A stretch of DNA of 64,000 nt from Janthinobacterium sp. (GTDB lineage: Bacteria; Pseudomonadota; Gammaproteobacteria; Burkholderiales; Chitinibacteraceae). The notes beneath the pieces were generated by a model. The model had not been told where the DNA came from. It saw only the letters and a program-made list of their open reading frames with translations, and made no database searches. Both the position numbers and the translations under genes were made by a program. This document shows, one piece after another, positions 8,779 through 19,438 of the stretch. The stretch lies in contig JANYCY010000052.1 in NCBI GenBank assembly GCA_025360045.1, positions 1 through 64,000 of the forward strand, given 5' to 3'. Positions within the stretch are counted from its first letter, which is position 1; every line of letters begins with the position of its first letter.

Positions 8779-10935
8779 TCACTTTCTCAACAACCTCAAC
8801 CCATTCAACACCACCAACAAACTCACCCCCATATCGGCAAATACCGCCATCCATAGCGTGCCGTGGCCTGCTAGGGTGAGGGCTAGAAACACCACTTTCA
8901 CCAGCAGCGCCAGCGTGATGTTTTGCACCAAGATGCGATGCGTGGCTTGCGATAGGCGGATGAATTCGGGGATTTTGCGCAGATCGTCATCCATCAGCGC
9001 CACGTCAGCGGTTTCGATGGCGGTATCGGTGCCTGCTGCGCCCATGGCAAAGCCAATATCGGCGCGAGCTAAGGCCGGTGCATCATTAATGCCGTCCCCG
9101 ACCATGCCGGACGATGCGGCCATGCCTTCCACAAGGCGCAGCTTGTCTTCTGGCAGTAAATTACCGTGCGCTTGGGCGATACCCAGATCGCTAGCAATCG
9201 CCGCCACGGTGTGCTCGTTGTCCCCTGATAACACCACCGTTGTCACGCCTAAGGCTTGCAGCTGGGCAATCGCCTCGCGGCTGCTTGGCCTTACTGTATC
9301 GGCCACAGCGAACAGCGCCAGTACGCGATCGGATGCCAATACCACCACCGACTTGCCCTGCATTTCCAGCGTTTGCAGCTTTTCTTCCAGTGCTAGCGAG
9401 CAAAGGCCCAGCTCTTCGATTAGGCGATGATTGCCCATTGCATAAGATATGCCCTCAATCTGGCCGCTGATGCCGCGCCCGAGTAACGCTTTTACATCGC
9501 TCACTTCAAGGTAATCATTGCTCTGAGCCGCAATCGCCTTAGAAACAGGGTGATCCGAGCGCGCGCCTAGGCTGGCGGCGATACGCTGGCAAACCTCTAG
9601 AGGCACATCGGCCAAAGTTGCCGCATCAGTCTGCACCGGCTTACCAAAAGTCAGCGTGCCGGTTTTATCCAGCGCAAGGCTTTTTAGCCTGCGCCCTTCT
9701 TCCAGATAAGTACCACCCTTAATCAAAATACCCAGCCGCGCCGCGCGGGCAAGGCCGCTGACGATGGTTACCGGCGTAGAAATCACCAAAGCACAGGGGC
9801 AAGCAATCACCAGCATGGCGAGCGCACGGTAAATCCACTCCTGCCACGCGCCACCCAGCAATAGCGGGGGAATCACCGCCACAGCCAAGGCCAGCACGCA
9901 AACGACGGGGGTGTAAATTTTAGAAAAGCGATCCACAAACCGCTGGGTTGGCGCACGCACGCCTTGTGCCGCCTCTACCGCATGGATAATCCGCGCCAGC
10001 ATGGTGTTGCCCGCCACCGCCGTTACCCGATATTCAAACGAGCCGGTTTCATTAATCGTGCTGGCAAACACCGTATCACCGATATTCTTTTCAACCGGCA
10101 GGCTTTCCCCTGTAATTGCCGCCTGATTAATAAACGATTGCCCGGAGATCAGCTCGCCATCCAGCGCAATTCGCTCGCCAGGCTTTACCCGTAAAATGCT
10201 GCCGAGCGCAATATCGGCCGCCGCCTGCTCTTGCCAGCTGCCATCCGTCTGCTGCACCGTGGCGCGCTCTGGTGTGAGCTGCAATAAGCCACTAATCGCG
10301 TTTCTGGCGCGCCCCAAAGATTTGGCCTCGATCAATTCGGCAAGGGTAAACAACACCATCACCATCGCCGCTTCCGGCCACTGGCCAATTAACAAGGCCC
10401 CCGTCACCGCAATACTCATCAGCGCATTGATATTTAAATCGCCATTGGAAATCGCAATCCAGCCTTTCTTATAAGTAGTCAGCCCGCAAACCAGCACCGC
10501 CGCAATCGCCAGCACCGCCGTCAGCCACACCGGCAATACCAGCCAATCGCAAACCTCAGCCCCCACCGCCAACACACCCGCCAGCGCAAAAGGCCACCAA
10601 GGCTTAGCCACCTCGGCAATAACTGCTTTACTTCCATCATCCACACGCGGCGTAAAGCCCAGCTCGCGTATCGCCGTCAGAATCGCAGGCAAGGCCTCTT
10701 GGCGATGCGATACAGTCAACACCCGTTGCAGCAAATTGAACTGCAAACCACGCACATCCGCCATCGCCCCCAGCTTTTTGCGAATCAAGCCTTCCTCGGT
10801 AGGGCAATCCATCTGCTGAATATGAATTTTACTCAACACCCCAGCCCCATCGCCTAGTGGCAAAGGCGGAGGGGATGAACCGACTGCTCGATAGCGGGAT
10901 TTGGCGGGAGAAGAATGGTTGCAGCAATTGGACAC
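8779..10935 (-). CDS. Heavy-metal translocating P-type ATPase (Zn/Cd/Pb type)
   Basis: DKTGTLT, CPCALVIS, GDGINDAPALARADIGFAMG. Start revised to GTG 10935 (MSNCCNHSSPAKS) with upstream GGAG; earlier starts overlap or precede the promoter. Confidence 0.9.
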   Translation of the reverse strand: MSNCCNHSSPAKSRYRAVGSSPPPLPLGDGAGVLSKIHIQQMDCPTEEGLIRKKLGAMADVRGLQFNLLQRVLTVSHRQEALPAILTAIRELGFTPRVDDGSKAVIAEVAKPWWPFALAGVLAVGAEVCDWLVLPVWLTAVLAIAAVLVCGLTTYKKGWIAISNGDLNINALMSIAVTGALLIGQWPEAAMVMVLFTLAELIEAKSLGRARNAISGLLQLTPERATVQQTDGSWQEQAAADIALGSILRVKPGERIALDGELISGQSFINQAAITGESLPVEKNIGDTVFASTINETGSFEYRVTAVAGNTMLARIIHAVEAAQGVRAPTQRFVDRFSKIYTPVVCVLALAVAVIPPLLLGGAWQEWIYRALAMLVIACPCALVISTPVTIVSGLARAARLGILIKGGTYLEEGRRLKSLALDKTGTLTFGKPVQTDAATLADVPLEVCQRIAASLGARSDHPVSKAIAAQSNDYLEVSDVKALLGRGISGQIEGISYAMGNHRLIEELGLCSLALEEKLQTLEMQGKSVVVLASDRVLALFAVADTVRPSSREAIAQLQALGVTTVVLSGDNEHTVAAIASDLGIAQAHGNLLPEDKLRLVEGMAASSGMVGDGINDAPALARADIGFAMGAAGTDTAIETADVALMDDDLRKIPEFIRLSQATHRILVQNITLALLVKVVFLALTLAGHGTLWMAVFADMGVSLLVVLNGLRLLRK

Positions 10936-10963
10936 GGTGCGTACTCCTGATAAGCTTGAGGCC

Positions 10964-10994
10964 ATTACACAGCCTGAAGCCACTTTAGGGTCAA
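10964..10994 (-). promoter_or_regulatory. MerR-family (CadR/ZntR-like) promoter and operator of the P-type ATPase gene
   Basis: On the minus strand TTGACC-N19-TGTAAT with dyad cctgaagccactttaggg in the spacer. Confidence 0.75.
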
Positions 10995-11014
10995 GTGTTA
11001 TTGCGAAATGTTTT

Positions 11015-11084
11015 GTAGGGCGGGTGAAACCCGCCAGCCTTTGGAATGAAATGCAAAGAACACGGCGGGTTTCACCCGCTCTAC
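11015..11084. repeat. Repeat family B palindrome
   Basis: gtagggcgggtgaaacccgcc...ggcgggtttcacccgctctac. Confidence 0.85.
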
Positions 11085-11129
11085 GATCATTCGAGGCTTG
11101 CAACCTTAGTTTTAACTAAAAGGAACAGC

Positions 11130-11561
11130 ATGAAAATCGGTGAACTCGCCCAAGCCGCACAATGCACGGTCGAAACGATCAGATATTACGAGAAGGAATC
11201 TCTGCTACCTGAGCCTGCCCGCACCAGCGGTAATTATCGTGATTACAGTGAGATTCATCTGGAGCGTTTAAGCTTTATTCGCAACTGTCGTGCGCTGGAC
11301 ATGACGCATCAGGAAATCCGTGCTTTATTGCAACTCATGGATCAGCCTGAAGACAACTGCAACTCAGTAAACAATCTGCTCGATGCGCATATCGAGCATG
11401 TCAGCATCCGAATTCAGGAGCTGCTTAAGCTGGAGACACAGCTAAAAACGCTAAGGCAGCAGTGCCAAAGCGAGCAAGCGGTGCAAGACTGCGGGATTGT
11501 GCAAGGTTTAAATAATATGGAAGTCAGCAATACCCCTGAGCGGCATACTCATTTAGGCTAG
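11130..11561 (+). CDS. cadR: MerR family transcriptional regulator, CadR/PbrR-like
   Basis: MKIGELAQAAQCTVETIRYYEKESLLPEPARTSGNYRDYSE; conserved Cys in DNCNSVNNLLDAHIEHV; divergent from the P-type ATPase. Confidence 0.85.
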   Translation: MKIGELAQAAQCTVETIRYYEKESLLPEPARTSGNYRDYSEIHLERLSFIRNCRALDMTHQEIRALLQLMDQPEDNCNSVNNLLDAHIEHVSIRIQELLKLETQLKTLRQQCQSEQAVQDCGIVQGLNNMEVSNTPERHTHLG

Positions 11562-11606
11562 TATCTTACACACACAAAACCTACACCTCACCCACCGGAT
11601 TCGTGA

Positions 11607-12158
11607 ATGTCGCCTTTTTTCAGAAAAATTGCCCTCTATATCGTTGCCCGCCCGCGCCTTGTTGCAAAGCTGATGAAATTTGGCTTGAACTGGTTTCCCG
11701 CCATTCGCCGCACCGGCTGCAAAGTGACCGCCGTATCCCCCGATGTGCGTTATATCCGCGTGGAGCTGCCGCTTAATTGGAAGACGCGCAATATCAATGG
11801 CACGATTTTTGGCGGCAGCATGTTTGCCGCCACCGACCCGTTTTATATGAGCATGCTGTATTTTAATTTGGGGGATGATTATGTGGTGTGGGATAAAGGC
11901 GGCACCATCCGCTTTAAACGCCCAGGCCGTGGCACGCTGGTAGCCGAATTTAGAATCGACGAAGCCGAGCTTACCGAAATTCACGATCTACTCGCCCTTA
12001 CCCCAGAAATAGACCGCGTCTACCCTGTGCAGTTGATCGATCAAAAAGGCTATGTCTGCGCCGAAGTAGAGCGCGTCTTATACATTGCCCATAAAAGCGC
12101 TTACGACAATAAAATGGCTGAAAGACGAGCCAAGCGTGATTTGGCAGAGGTAAACTAA
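11607..12158 (+). CDS. DUF4442 / hotdog thioesterase-like protein
   Basis: NINGTIFGGSMFAATDPFYMSMLYFNLGDDYVVWDKGGTIRF. Confidence 0.8.
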   Translation: MSPFFRKIALYIVARPRLVAKLMKFGLNWFPAIRRTGCKVTAVSPDVRYIRVELPLNWKTRNINGTIFGGSMFAATDPFYMSMLYFNLGDDYVVWDKGGTIRFKRPGRGTLVAEFRIDEAELTEIHDLLALTPEIDRVYPVQLIDQKGYVCAEVERVLYIAHKSAYDNKMAERRAKRDLAEVN

Positions 12159-12198
12159 GCATCAGGGCGTATAAACGCCCTACAACAACAAACGCCCA

Positions 12199-12558
12199 TC
12201 AAAAACCAATCACCAGCAGCAGTGTGGCCGCCGAACCGACAAAGGCAATGCCATAGCAAAGCAGCCGCGCCACAGGGCCAGCATGAATGCCAACATCGTG
12301 CAGACTATGAAAAATACGATGCACTGCGTGCCATAAAAACAGCGCGATCATCGCCAAAATCAAAGCCTTACCCACAAGATGCTGAGCAAAACCCTGCATA
12401 TTGGCGTAAGAAAATAACTCGGCAGGCAGCAGGCCCAAGGGAGCGGCGAAGCTGGTGATCAAGACCAGCATCGCCCCAATCAGCGCAGACAACATGCCGC
12501 CCGCGCCAAAAAGCAACCAAAATACCGGCTCGTTAGAGCGCTTTAAATTGGCCTTCAT
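12199..12558 (-). CDS. frdD: Fumarate reductase subunit D
   Basis: [31 protein letters not shown]; position after frdC. Confidence 0.88.
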   Translation of the reverse strand: MKANLKRSNEPVFWLLFGAGGMLSALIGAMLVLITSFAAPLGLLPAELFSYANMQGFAQHLVGKALILAMIALFLWHAVHRIFHSLHDVGIHAGPVARLLCYGIAFVGSAATLLLVIGF

Positions 12559-12962
12559 CACATTCCCCTCGCAATAAACCACAACACTGCAAACACCAGC
12601 GCACTCGCCCCCACTGCGGCTGCAATACCCACCGCTGTAATGGTGGCTGCGGCGACTTTTTGTCCGCCAACTTTCATCTGCGGTAAGGTAAGTGGCATGA
12701 TTTTGAACCATGTGTAGCCGTGGTAAAGCATCGCGGCAAAGATCGCCAGATTGATGATCAGCATCGGCCCGCTCGCCACAAAGGCACGATAGCTATTCCA
12801 TGCAGCCTCGCCTTGACTAAGAAAAATCAGCCCAGCGAGTAGCTCCAAGGCGTAAGCCAGCACAAAAAAAGCCGTGCCTTCGTGCACCATATATTCAATA
12901 AAAAAAGGATTGTGCCGCCACCAACCGGCCATAGGGCGGATATAGGGTTTTCTGGCATTCAT
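12558..12962 (-). CDS. frdC: Fumarate reductase subunit C
   Basis: [34 protein letters not shown]. Confidence 0.9.
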   Translation of the reverse strand: MNARKPYIRPMAGWWRHNPFFIEYMVHEGTAFFVLAYALELLAGLIFLSQGEAAWNSYRAFVASGPMLIINLAIFAAMLYHGYTWFKIMPLTLPQMKVGGQKVAAATITAVGIAAAVGASALVFAVLWFIARGM

Positions 12963-13711
12963 TTGCAGCCACCTTTTTGATCAGGGAATGGTAAAAAGCG
13001 AAAGAAAAAGTCGCGTGCGCTCGCCATCTTATTGATATTCACCGCATTGGCCGGATCGACCATTTTTGGGCAGACTTCGGAGCAATAACCCACGGCGGTG
13101 CAGTTAAATACGCCGACTTGCGAGTTAATCAAAGCCTTGCGCTCGTCCGCCCCGCCATCTCTGGAATCTAGGTTGTAGCGCTGTAACAGCGCAATTGCGC
13201 CGGGGCCGATAAAGTCGGGGTTTAGCCCCACCTGAGGGCAAGCGGCGTAGCACAGCATGCAGTTAATACAGCCTGCAAATTGCGAATACACATCCATTTC
13301 GGCTGGTGTTTGTAAGTATTCGCCGTCCTGCAAAGATTTGGCTTCTTTGGGGATGAGGTAGGGCTTCACGCTTCCCAGCTTTTCGATAAAGCTGTCCATC
13401 ACCACCACCAAATCTCGCTCGATCGGGAAATGCGCCAGCGCTTCGATTTTTACGCCCTTTGGGTAATCCCTCAGAAAGGTTTTACACGCCAAGGCGGGCT
13501 TACCATCCACCATCATGCCGCAGCTGCCGCAAATGGCTTGCCTGCAAGACCAGCGAAAGCTTAATGTGCCGTCCAGCTCGTCCTTGATATAGTTCAGCGC
13601 GCCCAGCACGGATAAATCATCGCTAAAGGGCACGGCATAATCTTGCCAGACCGGATGCTCGTCTTGCTCCGGGCGGTAGCGAAGGATGGATACGGTTACT
13701 TTGGTATTCAT
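12959..13711 (-). CDS. frdB: Fumarate reductase iron-sulfur subunit
   Basis: [43 protein letters not shown]. Confidence 0.93.
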   Translation of the reverse strand: MNTKVTVSILRYRPEQDEHPVWQDYAVPFSDDLSVLGALNYIKDELDGTLSFRWSCRQAICGSCGMMVDGKPALACKTFLRDYPKGVKIEALAHFPIERDLVVVMDSFIEKLGSVKPYLIPKEAKSLQDGEYLQTPAEMDVYSQFAGCINCMLCYAACPQVGLNPDFIGPGAIALLQRYNLDSRDGGADERKALINSQVGVFNCTAVGYCSEVCPKMVDPANAVNINKMASARDFFFRFLPFPDQKGGCK

Positions 13712-15492
13712 GCGTTTTTCTCCATCTTTTCGGCGGCTTCCCCTGCCGCGCCATAGGCACGCACTTTGGGTGCTGAGCGGGTGATTTTCACATCACCGTA
13801 AGTAAGTGTTGGTGCTGCACTGCCTTGGTAATGCGCCAAGGAATGCTTAAGGAAATTCACATCGTCGCGCTCTTCAAAGCCATCGAGGCGCTGATGCGCG
13901 CCGCGTGATTCACGCCGGTGCAGCGCCGAATACGCCATGGCTTCGGCCACATCCAGCTGATAGCCCAGCTCGATGGCCAGCAGCCATTCGCTATTCCACA
14001 CGGTAGATTTATCTTCAACGCGGATATGCTGATAGCGCTGTTTTAGCTCAGCCAACTTGTGGCAAGTGGCTTGCATGCTGGCTTCTAAGCGATAAATACC
14101 GCAGCCGTCTTCCATGGTTTGCGCCATTTCACGGCGAATATCGGCCGCACGCTCGCTGCCGGCTTGCTGACGGATTTGCAGAGCCGGCAAGGCTGCGGCT
14201 GCGGCTGCGGCTAATTTCAATAATACATCGCTGTTTTTAGGCCCTGCATTTTTGGCATAACGCGTGGCTGATTCGCCCGCGACTTTGCCAAACACTGAAA
14301 GCTCAGCAAGGGAATTAGAGCCAAGACGATTCGCGCCATGAATCCCCACGCTGGAGCATTCGCCCGCGGCAAATAGCCCAGGCAGAGATGTCGCGCAGTG
14401 GATATCAACCGGAATGCCGCCCATGGTGTAATGCACCGCAGGGCGTACAGGAATCGGCTGGGTCACCGGGTCAATGTCCATAAATTCGCGGGCTAGCTCG
14501 CAAATTTGTGGCAGACGCTCGTGCAGTGTTTTTGCGCCGAGGTGGCGTAAATCCAGATGCACCACCGCGCCGTAGCGGCCGTCAATAGTGCGGTTCTTTT
14601 GCATTTCATGCCAAAACGCTTGCGAGAGCCGGTCTCGCGGGCCAAGCTCCATCGCCTTATTGCGCGGCTTATCCTCGGCGGGGCCTAGGCCATAATCTTG
14701 CAGATAACGATAGCCATCTTTATTCACCAGTAAGCCGCCTTCACCTCGGCAAGCCTCAGTAAACAGCAGGCCCGTGCCGGGCATGCAGGTGGGGTGGTAT
14801 TGCACGAATTCCATATCGCGCAGTGGCACACCATGGCGATAAGCCACTGCCATGCCGTCGCCGGTGACAATCCCGCCATTGGTGTTTTCGCGGAACACCC
14901 GCCCAGCACCACCGGTGGCCATCACTACCGCACCCGCTTCGATCAGGATAAATTCGCCGCTGGCAATTTCGATCGCCAAGATGCCCTGCACGCGGCCATC
15001 GGCCACAATTAAATCGACCAGAAAATACTCATCAAAACGCGCAATTGAAGGGTATTTCATCGAGGTTTGGAATAGCGTATGCAGCATATGAAAGCCGGTT
15101 TTATCCGCAGCAAACCATGTGCGCTCGATTTTCATGCCGCCAAAGGGCCGCACATTGATATGGCCGTCTTCCTTACGGCTCCACGGGCAGCCCCAATGCT
15201 CTAGCTGCACCATTTCTCGCGTGCATTCGCCCACAAAATAGTCGACTACATCCTGCTCGCACAGCCAATCGCCGCCGGAAACCGTGTCATTAAAATGGTG
15301 CTCTAGACTATCGTGCGCCTGCACCACGCCAGCCGATCCGCCCTCTGCCGCCACCGTGTGGCTGCGCATTGGATAAACCTTAGATAACAGCGCCACTGTT
15401 TGAGTTGGGTCGGCCTCAGCCGCGGCAATCGCCGCCCGCAAACCCGCACCCCCCGCGCCTACAATCACCACATCCGCTTTAAATACCCGCAT
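13708..15492 (-). CDS. frdA: Fumarate reductase flavoprotein subunit
   Basis: [41 protein letters not shown]. Start at MRVFKAD. Confidence 0.93.
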   Translation of the reverse strand: MRVFKADVVIVGAGGAGLRAAIAAAEADPTQTVALLSKVYPMRSHTVAAEGGSAGVVQAHDSLEHHFNDTVSGGDWLCEQDVVDYFVGECTREMVQLEHWGCPWSRKEDGHINVRPFGGMKIERTWFAADKTGFHMLHTLFQTSMKYPSIARFDEYFLVDLIVADGRVQGILAIEIASGEFILIEAGAVVMATGGAGRVFRENTNGGIVTGDGMAVAYRHGVPLRDMEFVQYHPTCMPGTGLLFTEACRGEGGLLVNKDGYRYLQDYGLGPAEDKPRNKAMELGPRDRLSQAFWHEMQKNRTIDGRYGAVVHLDLRHLGAKTLHERLPQICELAREFMDIDPVTQPIPVRPAVHYTMGGIPVDIHCATSLPGLFAAGECSSVGIHGANRLGSNSLAELSVFGKVAGESATRYAKNAGPKNSDVLLKLAAAAAAALPALQIRQQAGSERAADIRREMAQTMEDGCGIYRLEASMQATCHKLAELKQRYQHIRVEDKSTVWNSEWLLAIELGYQLDVAEAMAYSALHRRESRGAHQRLDGFEERDDVNFLKHSLAHYQGSAAPTLTYGDVKITRSAPKVRAYGAAGEAAEKMEKNA

Positions 15493-15750
15493 ATCACTTC
15501 GCTTACGCCATGCTTGGCGAGTCAAATCAGAAGCAATCAATGTAGAGCCATTTGCTTAAAGCTTGCTTGATCCTGATCATCTGGGCGGCAAGTCGCGGTG
15601 TCATAAATATGAAAGAACGAGGGCTAGCTTATGGAGAAAACTTGCTACTAAAAAAACTAACCGCGTAAAAGTGCCCTACCCACACCTTAGATTAAAGGCT
15701 TAGAATCCTTTTTCAAAAAATACAACACACTGACGGCATTACGGAGAATT

Positions 15751-16890
15751 ATGAAAAAGGTCTTCATCCTCGCGGCCATGATGGCGGTGGTAGGCTTGGC
15801 AAACGCAGCGCCCACCCTTACGGGCAAAGCGCCTTTGGTGATTGGGCATCGCGGCGCATCCGGCTATTTACCTGACCATACGCTGGCAAGCTATCGCAAG
15901 GCCATTGAAATGGGCGCGGATTATATCGAGCCAGATTTAGTTTCGACCAAAGATGGCGTGCTCATTGTGCGGCACGAAACCACGCTCAAAGACAGCAGCG
16001 ATATAGCTTCCCGACCCGAATTTGCCGCACGCAGGCACAAGTTTAAAATTGATGGCATTGAGAAAGAAGGCTGGTTTACTTTTGATTTAACGCTGGCAGA
16101 AATTAAAACGCTGAGGGCTACTCAACCCCGCTCTGACCGATCTCAGGCTTATAACGGGCAATTTCAGATTGTGACATTTGATGAATTACTCACCTTGCGT
16201 GAGGAAAAATCTAAAGAAACAGGACGCGAAATTGGCATCTATCCGGAAACCAAGCATTCCACCCTGCACCAGCAGCTGGGCTTACCTCTGGAAGAAAAGC
16301 TTGTTGCCGCGCTGACTAAGCACGGTTTAAACCACAAAGATGCGCCTGTTTTTATTCAATCCTTTGAAACGCATAGCCTTAAAATATTACGCAAACTGAC
16401 CCCAGTAAAATTAGTGTTTCTAGTCGATGGCCATGATGTGCGCCCAGATGGCAGCATTATTGCAAACCGGCCCTATGATTATGTAATCAGCGGCGACCTA
16501 CGTAACTACGCCGATATGATGACACCAGCAGGGTTGCATGAGATCAGGCAGTTTGCAGATGGCATTGGCCCGTGGAAAGCTTATTTAATCGGCTGGAAAT
16601 ACAAAACAGGAGCCGATGGCAAAATCATTGATTTAAATGGTGATAAAGAAATTGATCAGCGCGATGCTGTGCTCTTGCCGCCTAGCAATCTGGTGCATGA
16701 GGCGCATAAGGCAGGGTTGCTGGTTCACCCTTTTACTTTTCGAAATGAAGTAGGCCTTTTAGCTTCCGATTACAAAGGCAGGCCAGAAGCAGAATACCTT
16801 GCCTATTTTGCACTTGGCGTTGATGGCGTATTTTCAGATTTTAGCGATACGGCCGTTGCGGCCAGAAAGCATTATTTGGCGATTCAATAA
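15751..16890 (+). CDS. glpQ: Periplasmic glycerophosphodiester phosphodiesterase (GlpQ-like)
   Basis: Signal peptide; VIGHRGASGYLPDHTLASYRKAIEMGADYIEPDLVSTKDGVLIVRHE. Confidence 0.9.
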   Translation: MKKVFILAAMMAVVGLANAAPTLTGKAPLVIGHRGASGYLPDHTLASYRKAIEMGADYIEPDLVSTKDGVLIVRHETTLKDSSDIASRPEFAARRHKFKIDGIEKEGWFTFDLTLAEIKTLRATQPRSDRSQAYNGQFQIVTFDELLTLREEKSKETGREIGIYPETKHSTLHQQLGLPLEEKLVAALTKHGLNHKDAPVFIQSFETHSLKILRKLTPVKLVFLVDGHDVRPDGSIIANRPYDYVISGDLRNYADMMTPAGLHEIRQFADGIGPWKAYLIGWKYKTGADGKIIDLNGDKEIDQRDAVLLPPSNLVHEAHKAGLLVHPFTFRNEVGLLASDYKGRPEAEYLAYFALGVDGVFSDFSDTAVAARKHYLAIQ

Positions 16891-17002
16891 ACGGCGAGTA
16901 CCGCCTGACAAAGGGGCTTTGGCCGCGAAGGCTGTGTGAGCATTCGCAGCCAAAGCCACCAGAAAACTAAATCAAATTCACTTTCAACAATAGCCTAGCC
17001 CT

Positions 17003-18163
17003 CTACCCCGCCATCCGCACAATCGCCATACAATCTGCCAAGGTCAGCTTACCGCGCTCCCCAAGAGGGAAAGCCTTGTGCTTGGGCAGTAAATCACCGA
17101 CAGCCAGTGCCACTTCCTCGGCATTGAGGCCATAAGCAGCTAGATGCGTAGGCAGGCCCATCCGCTCAAAGAAATCCGCCGTGGCATCGATGGCGGCGTG
17201 GGCCACTTCGCTATCACTGCCTGATAATCCCCATACGCGGCGACCATATTGGGCGAGTTTGAGTAATTTATCGTCAAAGCAATAACGCAGTAAGCTTGGC
17301 AGCAGCACGGCCAGTGTTTTGGCGTGATCCATATTGTAGAGCGTTGTCAGCTCGTGACCGATGGCGTGGCTAACCCAATCCTGCGGCTGCCCAACGCCTA
17401 CCAAGCCAAACAGCGCCTGATTGGCACACCACATATAGTTAGCCCGAGCGTCAATGTCGGCAGGATTTGCCAGCGTCGTCGGCCCAACTTCGATCAAGGT
17501 CGATAAAATCCCCTCGGCTAAGCGATCTTGTAAACGGGCTTCGGCAGGGAAAGTAAGGTATTGCTCAGTAGTATGAATAAACGCATCGACCACGCCATTG
17601 CTAATCTGCCGCGCTGGCAAGCTCTGCGTCAGTAGAGGATCAAGCACGGCGCAGCGGGGGAATACCATAGCGTTTTTAAACGACATTTTATCTTGCGTAG
17701 CGCGGCGGGAAATCACCGAGGCAAAATTACTCTCTGCCCCTGTGGCAGGTAAAGTCAGCACCACGGCAATCGGCAAGGCGCGTTTGATAGGCGTGCGATT
17801 ACCCACAATCAGCCAAGGATCAATCGTCTCATCGAGTAGCGCTGCGGCCGCAATAAACTTAGCCCCATCAATCACCGAGCCCCCGCCCACGGCGAGCACC
17901 CAATCCACCTTGGCGGCTTTAGCCTGTGCCACAGCTAGCAGCAGCGTTTCGTACTCGGGATTGGCCTCAATGCCTGCAAACTCATAGACTTCATGCTGCG
18001 ACAAAGCCGCCATCACCTGCTGATAAGCGCCATTTTGTTTAATACTACCGCCACCATAAACTACGAGCACACGGCTAGCCACGGGAATCTCCGCCGCCAA
18101 TTGCGCCACCTGCCCCTGCCCAAAATGAATACGCGTTGGCGCGTAAAAACTAAAATTTTGCAT
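17003..18163 (-). CDS. Iron-containing alcohol dehydrogenase
   Basis: GGGSVIDGAKFIAA; HAIGHELTTLYNMDHAKTLAVLLP. Start MQNFSFYAPTRI with RBS gggaga. Confidence 0.9.
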   Translation of the reverse strand: MQNFSFYAPTRIHFGQGQVAQLAAEIPVASRVLVVYGGGSIKQNGAYQQVMAALSQHEVYEFAGIEANPEYETLLLAVAQAKAAKVDWVLAVGGGSVIDGAKFIAAAALLDETIDPWLIVGNRTPIKRALPIAVVLTLPATGAESNFASVISRRATQDKMSFKNAMVFPRCAVLDPLLTQSLPARQISNGVVDAFIHTTEQYLTFPAEARLQDRLAEGILSTLIEVGPTTLANPADIDARANYMWCANQALFGLVGVGQPQDWVSHAIGHELTTLYNMDHAKTLAVLLPSLLRYCFDDKLLKLAQYGRRVWGLSGSDSEVAHAAIDATADFFERMGLPTHLAAYGLNAEEVALAVGDLLPKHKAFPLGERGKLTLADCMAIVRMAG

Positions 18164-18224
18164 GATTGATTCTCCCTTGCTAGGCACAAAGCTTACACCC
18201 ACTCAAGGGCTAAGGGCGAAGGAG

Positions 18225-18264
18225 TGCAGGAATGCAGGAATGCAGGAATGCAGGAATGCAGGAA
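18225..18264 (+). repeat. 8-bp tandem repeat (tgcaggaa)x5
   Basis: Five perfect copies in the divergent intergenic region. Confidence 0.95.
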
Positions 18265-18385
18265 TGCCGCAAGGTGGGCACAGGTCTATGCTGCGCAGAG
18301 CAATTGTTGTTATTACAATGGCATTGTGCGTGCAACATTCTCGGATCTAATATAGCCCCCCAAAAATAAAACCAGGAGCCGCCTC

Positions 18386-18802
18386 ATGACAAACATCGAA
18401 AGTGTTGCCAACCTTATTCGCAAAACAGAACATGCCCGATTATCTGCGTTGGTTTTGGGTGATATCGAAGCCGCCAGCGCCCTGCACGCGCCGGATTTTC
18501 AGCTTATTACCCCGATTGGCGATACGCTGAGTAAGGCCCAATATTTAGGGGCCATTGCCGCAGGGCATATTAAATACCTGCACTGGGAACCCGCCACCAT
18601 CGAAGTTCGCATATTTGGCTCTGCGGCGATCATCCGCTATCGCTCAAATCTTGCTGTGGTTTTTGGCGGCTACACCGTGCCGCCCGCACAATATTGGCAT
18701 ACCGATTTTTATGAGATGCGCGATGATATCTGGCAAGTGGTTTGGTCTCAGGCCACCGAGATTCGCCCTGTTAGCTCACGGGGCGAAGTGCCCGCCGCAT
18801 AA
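18386..18802 (+). CDS. SnoaL/NTF2-like (DUF4440) protein
   Basis: ALVLGDIEAASALHAPDFQLITPIGDTLSKAQYLGAIAAG. Confidence 0.75.
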   Translation: MTNIESVANLIRKTEHARLSALVLGDIEAASALHAPDFQLITPIGDTLSKAQYLGAIAAGHIKYLHWEPATIEVRIFGSAAIIRYRSNLAVVFGGYTVPPAQYWHTDFYEMRDDIWQVVWSQATEIRPVSSRGEVPAA

Positions 18803-18878
18803 GACCTACTGAGTGACGCTCCATATTCAAGCAAGCCTAAGCTGCGTAAACTACACCGCTCAAAATAAGGCGTTCAAC

Positions 18879-19268
18879 ATGTCACTCAAAGCAACTTGGT
18901 ATCAAGACAAACTACGGAAAAAAGCCAAACGCGGCTTTCAAGGCTATCCGATCGCAACCGTTACCTTTTATGGCCCTAACGATCAACTGGCAAGCAAAGT
19001 GTCTGTGGGGATTATTCAAGAAGAAGGCGGCGAAGTGGTTGCGCTGGAGCGCTGGCTCGATGAAAACGGTGATATTCGTAAGAATGGGGCCGTTATTGCA
19101 GAAGTCTTAGCCTTTATCGCCAACTACGACGCATTCTCAGTGATCTCACCCGAGCGTATCCTAGGCTGCCCACACGAAGAAGGTGCAGATTACCCAGTAA
19201 GCGAAAAATGCCCTAAGTGCGCTTATTGGGAGAATAGAGATCGGTTTACGGGCAAGTTGATTGCTTAG
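18879..19268 (+). CDS. Conserved hypothetical protein
   Basis: MSLKATWYQDKLRKKAKRGFQGYPIATVTFYGPNDQLASKVSVGII; C-terminal CPKC; start revised from 18813. Confidence 0.7.
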   Translation: MSLKATWYQDKLRKKAKRGFQGYPIATVTFYGPNDQLASKVSVGIIQEEGGEVVALERWLDENGDIRKNGAVIAEVLAFIANYDAFSVISPERILGCPHEEGADYPVSEKCPKCAYWENRDRFTGKLIA

Positions 19269-19438
19269 CGTAGAGGGGGCACATCGCCTAACTCAATCCG
19301 CTTAAGCTGAATTCGTAGGTTGGGTTAGCGGTCTGCGTGCGAGGTTTACCTCGCCCAGCGATTTATCGCGTAACCCAACATTCTTTTGAGCCTAAATATT
19401 GAGTTACGCGGGTTTGGCTTAAGCCAATAGGATCACAC

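Noticed and set aside
9191-10474. Several ORFs on both strands inside the P-type ATPase gene
   Set aside because: Shadow ORFs in a high-GC coding region; low-complexity translations.
10936-11103. N-terminal extension of the P-type ATPase in the ORF track
   Set aside because: Covers the promoter/operator and part of repeat B; the start at 10935 fits better.
18225-18264. Possible CRISPR array
   Set aside because: Repeat unit is only 8 bp with no spacers; a simple tandem repeat.
18162-18350. ORF with MQECRNAGMQECRNAGM repeats
   Set aside because: It is the translation of the 8-bp tandem repeat; no RBS or homology signal.
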